NCBI GenBank assembly: GCA_001430745.1
Contig: KQ482061.1
Location: 826,903 to 842,586, forward strand
Source of the DNA: Auxenochlorella pyrenoidosa
Taxonomy: Eukaryota > Chlorophyta > Trebouxiophyceae > Chlorellales > Chlorellaceae
DNA: 15,684 nucleotides
Direction: 5' to 3'
Numbering within the stretch: the stretch's first letter is position 1; every line of letters starts with the position of its first letter. The position numbers and the translations under genes are program-made. The notes beneath the pieces are model-generated. The model ran no database searches. It was not told the origin of the DNA and saw only the letters and a program-made list of their open reading frames with translations. Below are positions 1 to 8,876 of this stretch, in pieces.

Positions 1-8
1 ACCACCAC

Positions 9-32
9 CACACACACACACACACACACACC
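9..32. repeat. (CA)n microsatellite in an intron
   Basis: A run of CA dinucleotides, preceded by three ACC triplets, lies just upstream of the acceptor at 41-43 and is therefore intronic in the left-edge gene. Confidence 0.85.
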
Positions 33-43
33 TCGCCCCACAG

Positions 44-491
44 TGTGCGAGCGCGTGGGCAGCCCGGCGGGCGAGGCGCTGCTGGAGGGCTTCAAGCCGC
101 GCCCCTACACCGAGCTGGTGGACGGCAAGACCATGGCGCAGGTGCGGGTGCCGCCCCGAGCCGCTGCTGCTGGCGCTGGGCGCGTAACCGCCTGTCTTTC
201 TCCCCTGTACCTGCCCAGGCAGCCTGGGCGGCACCATGGAGCCCGGCTGTGCTCCTTACCTCGACATCAGCTGCTCGTCCCTTCCCCCCCAAAGCGCACC
301 CCTGGCCATGCCCCCACCGCACCCCCGTACCCACAAACACACACCCCACCCACCCCACTCATGTGCGTTGTGTCCCCTGCGCCTCCCCCCCGCAGGCCGG
401 CTGCGTGCCCATCCTGCACATGCGCGGCTTCCAGAAGGGCGGCAAGCTGCCCGATGCGCTGGCGCAGGACATTGTGTCCCGCCATGCTTGA
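44..491 (+). CDS. C-terminal part of an unidentified gene (last two exons)
   Basis: Two exons are visible, 44-141 and 396-491. The first follows a CAG acceptor at 41-43 and enters with two bases of a split codon; it ends CAG|GTGCGG. The second follows a C-rich tract and CGCAG at 391-395 and ends at TGA 489-491. Phases agree (0/0) across the intron 142-395. The readable C-terminus is about 63 residues, containing GFKPRPYTELVDGKTMAQ, then AGCVPILHMRGFQKGG, and ending DIVSRHA. I do not recognise the family. There is no membrane segment or obvious targeting tail in this part. The N-terminal bulk lies left of the window. Codon use is strongly GC-ending, and the intron breaks out of frame into typical GC/CA-rich noncoding sequence, so I am fairly sure it is a real gene end but cannot name a function. 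Confidence 0.6.
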
Positions 492-767
492 GCACACTGA
501 GCGGCCGCTCCCCTCATCTGGCAGCCGCTGGTGCCACCCCGTGCGTGCCTCCATCTCCGGCCAGGCTGGCAAGCCCTGCCCTGTCTCCAATCCTTTCTTT
601 GCTCACTTCCTGGGGGCTCGGCCCTGTGCTGCAGTGTCGGCCACCCAAGCGCCCGGCATCGGCCCCTTGGCCTCTCTTTTTGCCGTCACGATCCTCTTCC
701 ACCTCCTTGCCTACCATTCTTGCAAACCGGCCTGGTTTTCGCCTCGTTGTCTCAAGCCACTATCCCA

Positions 768-772
768 TGTAA
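768..772 (+). terminator. TGTAA polyadenylation signal of the left-edge gene
   Basis: TGTAA is the usual green-algal nuclear polyadenylation signal. It lies 277 bases after the TGA at 489-491, on the same strand, implying a 3' UTR of about 290 bases. The stretch 492-966 otherwise shows no exon I can support; its open frames have no motif and no coherent splice structure. It is the convergent 3' region of this gene and of the CURT1 gene. Confidence 0.6.
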
Positions 773-966
773 TGAATGCAGTTCAAGCCGCAGCACAGCA
801 CAGGCTGGCAGGCCAGTCACATCGCCGTGGCATGCCTCACCTGCGCTGCCTTGGCCTGCCACACCACATACCGCCCGCGCAGTGAAGCACGGCCACTGCC
901 CGTGCCGGCATGCTGCGTGCAGCTCCCTGCTGCTGCCTGTCCTCCTTGGCATGGGGCACAGGTATC

Positions 967-971
967 TTACA
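967..971 (-). terminator. TGTAA polyadenylation signal (minus strand) of the CURT1 gene
   Basis: TTACA on the plus strand reads TGTAA on the minus strand, 264 bases after the CURT1 stop at 1235-1237. Together with the plus-strand TGTAA at 768 it delimits two convergent transcripts that end about 200 bases apart without overlapping. Confidence 0.55.
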
Positions 972-1234
972 ACATGTGGCGCGGCAGGACCAGGCGCCGG
1001 CATCAGCTCATCTCTGAAAGAATACAGTGTGCAGCTGGGGAGGCAGAGCAGGGTAGAGCAATCAAAACTGGTGCCACCAGGGGGCAATCTTCGTACAGTG
1101 GGACAGGGGACAGGGTGTATGATCTTCTCAGATAGGGTGGCATCTGGCAAAACAAGGGGGCCAAGGGGTTGACGGATGTCGGCACTCCACTGGCGGCGCT
1201 GCGGCGCCAGCGCTGCGCCCGCGACGCTCGCTCC

Positions 1235-2413
1235 TTACTTCTTCAGGCCGGGCAGCTTCTCGGTGTACTTGTTCACCAGCTTCTGCAGGGCGAGAGCGAG
1301 GCAGGGCGGCAGGCGTTTGTCTGCTGGCGAAGGATCCAGCGCCTGTGCTGCGGCTTCCATCCTGTGGGCGATGCAGCGCCACATGGGGGCCGTTTGGGTC
1401 TGCTCCTCCGATACACAGCGGCCTGGCCATCCCCCATAACGGGCGGCACAGAGCACAGGCAGGCGCAGGGGCAGCAGCAAGGGTGCAAGGGGTGCAGAGG
1501 GCAGCACCAGCAGCAGCAAGGGTGCAAGGGGTGCACGAGGCAGCAGCGGCAGCGGCGGCGGCAAGGGGTGCGCGTGCCTCGGCGTCGCCCAGGGGGGTGC
1601 CCTCCTTGTCCACGTAGTAGCGCAGCGCCAGGTAGGGGGTCACCACCAGCCCCACAAACTGGATGGGGAAGCCCAGCAGCACGTTGAACAGCGGCACGTG
1701 GATGAGCCACTCGGCCACCACGATGGCAAAGAAGGCGGCCGCCAGCCAGCTGCGGCGCAAGAGGGCAGGAGGACCGTGGGGGGCGGGGTGAGCGCAGGGG
1801 GCGGACCACAGAGGCCCGCCGGTGCCAGCAGCGGGCGCCATACTGCATAAGTCGGGGCATCAACTGGAGAACAGGGCAGCGGCAGGACAAGCTGCGGTGA
1901 ATTGTACTGCGGTTGCAAGCATGACATTGGGGAGGGCAGCGGCTCACCCGATCACCACCGGCTTGTTGTCCACCTTCTCAAACTTGTCGGCCACCATCTC
2001 GAGGAACTCGTCGAAATCGCGGGGCTCAGCGCTGGCAGCTGCCGCCACCTCGCGCCGGGCTGCAGGGATGTGGGGTCCAGCAGCAACGGGTGGGCGCCCG
2101 CCGGCAAGAGCGGTGGGTTGCGGAGACAGCAGGTTTCTGGGACGCTCCGGCCGGCGCGCATGGGTTACAGCACTGACTGTTTGGACTGCTGCCAGATCAC
2201 GACTGATGCGCGAGTGCAGAGGCCGATGAACAACGTTGAGGACGATGCCTTGCTGCCTGATCAGGCGTATGTTTGAAAGGTGTGCTCACCAGCGTGCTGC
2301 ACAGGCCGCAAGCCCAGACCGACGGGCCGCCCGGATGGCCCGGCAGGCCGCCGCTGCGAGCTACTGCACAGGGGGCGGGGGGCTCCCACGCGGGCAACGG
2401 TGCAGGTCTGCAT
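1235..2413 (-). CDS. CURT1: CURT1/CAAD-domain thylakoid membrane-curvature protein, chloroplast precursor
   Basis: Four exons in minus-strand order: 2413-2290, 2059-1948, 1749-1578, 1282-1235 (124+112+172+48 nt, 151 aa; phases agree throughout). Residues 1-48 begin MQTCTVARVGAPRPLCSSS and form an Arg/Ser/Ala-rich chloroplast transit peptide. Then come an amphipathic acidic segment (DFDEFLEMVADKFEKV, about 57-72), two hydrophobic helices (about 76-98 and 102-127, containing GWLAAAFFAIVVAEWLIHV and FPIQFVGLVVTPYLALRYY), and a charged tail ending KYTEKLPGLKK. This order is that of the CURT1/CAAD family, whose members oligomerise and bend grana-margin thylakoid membranes. The ATG at 2413-2411 is chosen because it opens directly into the frame that joins the mature domain. 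The last intron (1577-1283) appears to use a GC donor (GAG|GCACGC). A different last donor is the main uncertainty; the identity of the protein is not. Confidence 0.85.
1472..1573. repeat. Imperfect tandem repeat inside CURT1 intron 3, running into its donor site
   Basis: A 25-base core, rich in CAGCAG and AAGGGGTGCA, occurs identically at 1472-1496 and 1511-1535 (offset 39), with a shorter degenerate copy at about 1551-1573. The last copy abuts the exon border at 1577/1578. Confidence 0.8.
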
Positions 2414-3063
2414 ACTCACGGTTGCTGCTGTCAACGAGCTTAGCGGATCGGCTCGGAAGCGAGGGAAGTGGCGATTGCTCCTGCCAGCCCCTGTCGGCGC
2501 TGCTAGAGACTGTCGGGAGTGCTGTGCGTGCTAGGATGGGAGCGGATTCCCACAACTAAAGGCGCTGCGGCACACCTATGAGGGGCTGCAGGAAGCTGAT
2601 CACTCCGGGAAGGGGGCGGTCAGCCGGGAGGGGCTGTGCTGCAAGGGCAATTACGCCTCGCTGCCTGCCACCGCCCGGCAGACCGGGCCCTGGCCGGATG
2701 TCGTGCTTGCCAGAAGAGCGAGTTCCGTAACCACATATTTTGGCTTGAGAGTGCTTACGAACCACGAAAACCCATTCTTAAATCTGCCTGTGCTTGCAAA
2801 CCAGGGGTCGACAGGGGTAGGCCAGGCTCGTTGCATTGGGCCCCGCCTGCTTCAGCCATGCCACCTACAAAACTTTGCACACCGTGACGAGCGCACAAAA
2901 ACCATATGCATCTAAGAAAATCCTGCTTTCTGCTTTCAAGCCTGGCATGGCAAATCCAAACCCAGAAAACATCAAAGGCAGAGGAGTGCAGCACCTCAGA
3001 ACGCAGGCTACGCACACTGGCAAGGGCCCATCCATAGGATGGGGGGGGGGGGGATAGCTGCAG
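2414..3063. promoter_or_regulatory. Intergenic: CURT1 upstream region and 3' UTR of the RING-Tudor-BRCT gene
   Basis: 650 bases between the stop of the upstream minus-strand gene (3064) and the CURT1 start (2413). It must hold the 3' UTR of the former and the promoter/5' UTR of the latter. The part from about 2720 to 2990 is distinctly more AT-rich than the surrounding genes. I see no TATA box I would defend and no TTACA (minus-strand TGTAA) here, so the polyadenylation site of the larger gene is unmarked. A run of 13 G (13 C in the transcript) lies at 3041-3053, ten bases past that gene's stop codon. Confidence 0.5.
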
Positions 3064-6000
3064 TCAGCCGCCCAGCTGGCTGCCTCCGCCCAGTTGGCTC
3101 GCACTGCTGCCCGCCTGCGAGGCATGCAACACAGGCAAAGGCACCGGCTGCGCCTCGGTGATGACGTACTCGCTGGGTTCCAGGCGACACGACTTGCACA
3201 GGCTGTCGTACACCCAGGCTGCGTGCACCACGGTGCGGCCGGGGTAGCGTTTCTGGCGGGGTAGAGGATGGGAGCGGAGTTGCAAGGAGGGAGAGAGTCA
3301 ATCATTGCGTGGGCCGGGAAATCAAGAACCCAGGGCGACACAGCTGCGCCCCATCAAACAGTTGCAAGGGCGCCCCCGCATGCCAGGGTGCAAGGCCTGG
3401 GAGGCAGTGTCCCTCACGGCAGCCCTCATCCCGGCCACCCGCCTGCACCGCCAGCAGCCAACCGACAGAGGCAGCACCCAAGCTGATCCTGTGCCCCATG
3501 CCTCCCACTGCCCCGTTGACCTGGCCTGACCTGCAGCTTGGCCGCAGCATCGGGCGCACGTGAGGTGCGGTTGTACACCAGCAGGGTGCCGCCATCTGGC
3601 GAGGGTGAGCGCTGCCCACCGGCGGGGACCAGGGAGCGAGCAACCTCGCCGCCCTCTGTGGGGAGGCGCGAGAGGGGGCAGTTCGTGATAAAGGGGGCCC
3701 GGCACAGAAGGGCCAGCAGGCAGGGCCAACATGGGGCGCTCCCAGCGGCATCAGAGGGGGTGCAGAGACGCTGCATGGCTGTGCACCAGCTGCCACTGCA
3801 CGTGCCAGGCCCCTCGCACCTGCTGCCACCATGGCCTGGATGTGCTGCACGGTGGTCCCACGCGACCCGGCGGCGGCGACGGCATGCGGCCGCATGGGGT
3901 CGCTGACGACGTGCACGCGGCGGCCCGCAAAGAGGCCGCCCTCCCGGCGGGCGGCGGGGCCGTGGTGCCGCTGGCGCGCCCTGGCGGGCGCGTACATGCC
4001 CTCCTTGGTACCCTGGCAACAAACAAGGCAGGACAAAGGGGAAACGTACAGAGTCAAGCCAGAACACCATGACCCTCCCAATCTTGCAGAGCTGGTCGAG
4101 CCCCAAACAGCACCCCCACCAACAAAACCCCCACCCCACCCCCACCTGCGCCTGGTAGTTCCTCTCCGCCACCCAGCCGCCCCTGGTCAGGCAGGCGTCC
4201 ACCCACTGGTAGGACACCACCCAGCAGCCGTGCGCCAGGCCCAGCAGGTACTGCACGCTGCGGGGCGCAGGCGCAGGGTGCAGGGGGGGGGGGGGAGGGG
4301 GGCCTGGGCCTGGCTGGCAGCATGCCATGGGGCAACCAGCGGGAGGCGGGGGAAGCGCTCGCACACCCCGCCACAGCCTGGGTCGAAGCCTCTGGCACAC
4401 TCAACCCAACGCAGCTGTCGAGCGGCTCACCTGCGCCGCTGCACGATGCCGCGGTCATCCACCGGGACCAAGACATGGGTGGTGTGCCTGCAGGCAGGTG
4501 CATGTGCAGGGAGGGCGCGTGCTCAGCTTAACCGTCCCAGGGGCGCTTGGGTGGCCCTGCAGCAGGCATGCCCCCTGCCATGTCCATGTTCAGCGCCCCT
4601 GCGATCCTGCCAGATTCAGGCGCATCCCTCGCAGGGAGGGTGGGACCGCAAGGCAGCAGCTGGCACAGCGGGGCGCCCCGGCAGCGCGCAGCTCGCTCAC
4701 TCGGTGACGTGTTCCTGCAGCTCCACCCCCGGCACCAGCTGCTGCAGGCGCAGCACCTTCTGCTGGATCTCCGCCGTGGTGTTGCTGATCACGATGCACA
4801 CGCGCACGGGGCTGACGGCGCAACGATCCCCCGGGTTCGCTGCCACGGCCTCCTCTGCCTCTGCTGCAGCCAGCTCAGCATCCCCCTCTGCTGCCTCGGT
4901 GTCCGGAAGCCAGGCGGGCTGGCTGGGCGTGGCCCCCTTGAAGAGGTCTGGCAGGCGCAACTGGCCAGGATCCTCACTGCTGCCACCTGCCTGTCCCGCT
5001 GCTGCCCGCGCTGCTGCGGCATCGCCAGGGGAGCCTCCCTGGCTGCAGTCAAACAGACCAGGGTCCTGCAGCGTGGGATGCCTGCCGCGCTGCTCCACGC
5101 ACGGCGCCTGCATGGGCGGCAGCCCGTCAAACAGCTGACTGGCCGCTACAAAGTCGAGTGGCGCCGCTGCTGTGGCGACCGCTGCTGCAGCGCCTGCTGA
5201 GGTCGCCATGTCTGCTGCCCTTGCTGCATTGTGCTTGCTGATTGGGCGCAGCGGGCGTGGCTCATCGGCTGCTGCCATAGGCTGCCGTGCCTGCAGCATG
5301 GTGCAGAGTGCCCCTGCCGCATCCTGAGTGTCCAGTGGTGGCTCCTCCCCTGCTGTTCCTGCCTTTGCATGGAGCAGCGGTTGCTCGCTGCAGCTGGCCC
5401 CTGCCCCTGCTGCCTCCCCGGCAGCTGTGGGCGCCGCGTTGGCGGGCGCCGCCGCATCCATGACTGCCGCCAACCCGGCACCCCCACCCTCTGGCTCCTT
5501 GCGCTTCCTGCTGAAGTGCTGCTGCTGCACGTTGCCGCTTGGCGCCGGCCTTGCTGCTTCGCTGGGTGCCGCCGGCCGCGGCTGCAGCCATGCTGGCTCC
5601 TGCGGCTGCTTGGCTGCATGCCAGAAGTGCTTGGGGCACTGCTGCGCGGTCTGAGGGAACTTAGGCGGGGGTGCCACGGGCCGGCGCCCTGCCTGCGCCT
5701 GCGCCTGCTGCTGCTGCCGAAGCCTGAGCACCGCAGCTGGCGGCAGATCAGCGCCAAGCCCAGTGGCTGGCCCAAGCTCTGTGTTTGAGACAAAGAGGTA
5801 CGGGTCTGCGCCGCCTGACGCCCCTGCTGCTGCGGCAGCGACAGCTGGCTCCGCTGACGGCGGCACAGCTGCTGCCATAGCTGCAGGATGCTTGGCAGTC
5901 CCGGCTGCACCTCCTGCAGCCTGCCTAGTGCTAGCAGGCTCGCAGAACAAAGCGCTCGCAGAGCCCTCGGCTGCAGAGGCTGCTGCTCTGCCCGCAATGC

Positions 6001-8876
6001 CGGGCCTGCTACTGGGCGCACGAGGGCCACCAGCGGCAGCAGCACTGCCGTCTGGCGGCTGGTGGTCCGCGTTCGCAACAGCTGGGCTGCCATCAGCCTG
6101 CGGTGCCTGCAGCGATGGTGCTGGGCTGCCCCGCTGCCGCTGCTGGCGCTCATCACCTGATGGGCCAAACTCCTCCTGCTGCAGCTGCTGTTCCCCCTTC
6201 TCCTGGCTGCTCTGCGGCAGGCTGCCGTGCTCGCGCTCCCCCAGCATGCCAAGCTGCAGCCTGGCAGCCAGGGCTTCGTCGCCGCTGAGCCGCCGCCACT
6301 GCTCCTCAGCCAGGGTGGTCCACTGCACCTCGCCGTCGGTGTAGTTTACCCTGTGCTGCAGGTGGCCCTCGTGCTGCAGGGGCGGCAGGGAAAGAGCTGC
6401 GGAGTCGGACCCGCGGGCCACGCACCCTTGTGAGGGATGCAAGCGTATGTGCTTGATCGGCAGCATGCTGGTGCAGGTTGGGAGCACCCGGTAAGCAGCC
6501 TACATGCTGCCCAGCACAGACATCGCATCAAGCATGCTATGGCTCTTGCCTGCCTCACTGTGGTCACAATGCCATGGTAAGGGACCAGCGGCTGCTCCTC
6601 AGCCTGATCGCGGCTGTCGCAGCTGCTGCCCGGCGCCTCCCACATCACCTCCACAGCATCCCCACAGCGCAGGTGCTGCGGATCCTTCTGCGTCTGCTGC
6701 TGCTGCTGCACCAGCGGCGGCGACTCGTCCTGCTCCTGCCGCCCCTGGTGCTGCCGCTCCTGGTGCTGGGCCTGCTGGGCCTGCTGGGCCCGCCGCTTGT
6801 CACGCACTGGCGCAAACGCCGCCTCAGCCTCCTCAAACTGTCGCGCTTTGGCCGCCAACCTCTTCTCGTGGTAGTTGCGAGGCGGCCGCGGCTGCTGCTC
6901 TCCCTGCTGTGCACGCTGGGCTGGCAGCTGCTCCTGCCGCCGCTGCTGCTGGGCGCGGCTGCCCCGGTGCATGCCTGCTGGCGGCTGTTTGAAGGCATCT
7001 TCGTCGCTGCTACTGTTGCCATCTATCAGCACAGGGGCAAGCGGGACAGGCTGGCCTGCTGCGTTGCGCTCGGATGTTGGCTGCAGAGTTGCAGACAGAG
7101 GCGCCGCCATAGCAGTAGCTGCCCCAGGGCTTGCTGCCTTGCCTGCCCTGCGGCTGCGACCCGAAAAGCCATTGCGCCGCTTGCGGCCTGCGACAGATGT
7201 GAGGGGTTCAGAAGACAGTAATCAAATGGCCAGACGCAGGCCATATTGCTGCTCCGGTACCTGCTTGTTCGAGACTACGAACCAGCAACCAGCAGCCCAG
7301 CAACCCAGCAACCAGCAACCCGCCCCCCACGCCGTTGGTGCATACCTGCCGCGCAGGGGCTTCCCTCCTCGGGCCCTGCCACACCTGCCTGCTGCAGCGC
7401 TGCCGCCTGGCGCTTGCGGTCCCGCTGAGGCGACGATACAGCAGCTGGCCCTGCCTGCTGCTGCCGCTGCTCATCGACTGCAGCGCCCGCGTCTGCGGTC
7501 GCTGCCTGCTGCTCCTGCGCCTGCTGCGGCGGTGCATCCTGGTGCGAGCTGCACGGCCCTGTCTGACCCTGCTGCAGGCCATACCCACTTGCTGCAGCAG
7601 GGCCAGAGGCGGCAGCTGCCGCGCCGCCACTGCCGCCGCGCATGGCCAGCATTTGGTCGCACAGCAGCACCGCCTGGCGCAGCAGCTCCACCTCTGCCTC
7701 CAGCTGGGGCAGCTCCTCGGCGGGAGGGGGGGACATCGCCAGCATCTGCAGGGGGGGAGCAGAGGGAGCAGGCAGGCAGGCAGGGGCGGCACCGGGGCCA
7801 GGCGCGCTGGGAAGAGTCGTGGGGGTGACGAGCGAGGCCAGGAAGAGGTGCTGAAGAGGCTACGGCGCTCTACACAGAGAGCAGCAGCAAGTGCAGGCTG
7901 GGCGTCTGGCAGTGTGCACCAGAAAGGCAGCGAGCAGCTGTCTTACCCGGGCCTCCCAGTCTGAGTCATAGTCTGCAGGCTCAGGGGTGGTGGGTGCTGC
8001 GCCATCAGGTCCTGGCGTTGCTGCAGCCGCACCAGCAGCCTCCTGTGCCGCGGCTGCTGCCTCTGCTGCCGGCTCTGCCTTCTCCTTTTGCGGAGCGGCA
8101 GCTGCTGCCCCGCCAGCTGTGTCTGCTGGCGACGGCTGCGCTGGCTGCTCCTCCTCTGGCACTGAGCGCCCCCGCCGCCGTGGCTTGGCACTGCGCCGCC
8201 GGCCAGAGTGCGGCTCAGCGGCAGCGGGGTCCCCCCTGCTGCGCTCGCCGACGCCCGCCGCTGCTGGCAGCGCTGCACCCAGCTGCTGCCTCAGGCGCTC
8301 GCATGCGGCATCCTGGGCAGCAATGCTGCTGCTGTCATGCTTTAGATCGGCCAAGGCCTGCTCTAAGCAGTCGACCAAGCCGTTGAGTGTGTGGTTGCGC
8401 ACCAGGTCTTTCTTCCAGCAGGGCTGGCCGCACTGCGGGCACACGCTCTTGTTAATGCCTGGGCCCTCGAGCGTGTCAACCACGCACACACTGCAGGATA
8501 TCGCATGGAAGGAGGTTGCATGCCCTTACTTGTTGGCAGGCAGCAGTATGGGCTGTGGCAGCTGGAAGCAGCTTGCGACAGGCGGGCAGCGCCTGGCCAG
8601 GAGGACTGCCGGAGAGGGAAGAAGCTGGCGCCTCACTAGCAGAAATGGTGGTTGCAGGTAGGTAGGGTGTGGCAGTCCTTGAAGAGCTGGTCACTGCATG
8701 AACGGGAAAGGGAGGCACGTCGAGCGTTTCCCCGCTTGAGCGGCGTTTGGATGCCAGCAGCACCCTGCTGCTGCTCGCGGTCGCTGGGCCTCCATCGGGT
8801 TGCATGCGCCTCACCACAAAGGGCAGAGCAGCGTCTTTCGAAATTCTCCCAGCTCCTCGATTGCCTCCTGGGCCAT
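3064..8876 (-). CDS. BRCA1/BARD1-family RING-Tudor-tandem BRCT protein (putative E3 ubiquitin ligase of DNA damage/chromatin)
   Basis: Eleven exons, minus order: 8876-8815, 8693-8637, 8490-7947, 7745-7346, 7187-6559, 6373-4701, 4487-4431, 4257-4146, 4012-3820, 3655-3531, 3252-3064. They total 4041 nt (1346 aa); all introns are GT-AG and all phases agree. Residues 18-60 form a C3HC4 RING (C18, C21, C34, H36, C39, C42, C57, C60), followed by WKKDLVRNHTL. Residues 222-250 look like a short helical/coiled segment; 355-370 are basic (GRKRRN), a likely nuclear signal, as is SRKRKEPEG in the sixth exon. A Tudor/agenet-like domain spans about 527-595 (GDAVEVMW ... NYTDGEVQWTTL ... EQWRRL). BRCT1 is about 1087-1178 (GLAHGCWVVSYQWVDACL) and BRCT2 about 1203-1318 (LFAGRRVHVV ... 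VVHAAWVYDSLCKSCRL). Much of the rest is Ala/Gln/Pro-rich and probably disordered. The family pairs as an E3 ligase on chromatin in recombination repair. I see no ankyrin repeats and no extended PHD finger. BRCA1 versus BARD1 orthology is unresolved. Confidence 0.85.
4283..4302. repeat. G-tract (polypyrimidine tract on minus strand) before exon 8 of the BRCT gene
   Basis: Thirteen G, one A and six G on the plus strand; on the minus strand this is a C-run in intron 4430-4258, just upstream of the CGCAG acceptor, where a pyrimidine tract is expected. Confidence 0.7.
6500..6610 (-). other. First half of the Tudor-like domain coding region and its splice donor
   Basis: The Tudor-like domain is split by intron 6558-6374. 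The fifth exon ends YHGIVTT at 6559 and the sixth opens HEGHLQHRVNYTDGEVQW at 6373. Only after joining does the five-strand barrel pattern appear, so the domain is easily missed in unspliced translations. Candidate aromatic-cage residues are W537, Y558, Y575 and W582 (inference). Confidence 0.65.
7279..7322. repeat. Short ACCAGCA-type tandem repeat in intron 4 of the BRCT gene
   Basis: Degenerate copies of a 7-8 base unit (AACCAGC/AACCCAGC) lie between exon 5 (ends at 7187) and exon 4 (begins at 7346) on the minus strand. It is intronic. Confidence 0.65.

Noticed and set aside
2361..2555. Upstream exon for CURT1 ending at a strong GTGAGT donor near 2420
   Set aside because: The ATG at 2413-2411, inside the apparent donor, opens straight into the transit peptide frame that fits all later exons; the upstream frame has no ATG and meets a stop.
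2755..3015. 86-codon minus-strand frame between the BRCT gene and CURT1
   Set aside because: No motif and an AT-richer, noncoding-like base pattern; best explained as 3' UTR or spacer.
3831..5138. 435-codon open frame on the plus strand
   Set aside because: Antisense to well-supported BRCT exons; its translation is Arg/Pro/Ser-rich with no domain, as expected for a GC-rich shadow frame.
5146..6252. 368-codon minus-strand frame rich in Arg, Gln and Ser
   Set aside because: Lies inside the sixth exon of the RING-Tudor-BRCT gene in another frame; the chosen frame joins the Tudor and BRCT halves and this one does not.
6478..7221. 247-codon plus-strand frame with Leu-rich, membrane-like stretches
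   Set aside because: Shadow of CAG/CTG-rich coding sequence on the minus strand; the Leu runs are antisense poly-Gln.
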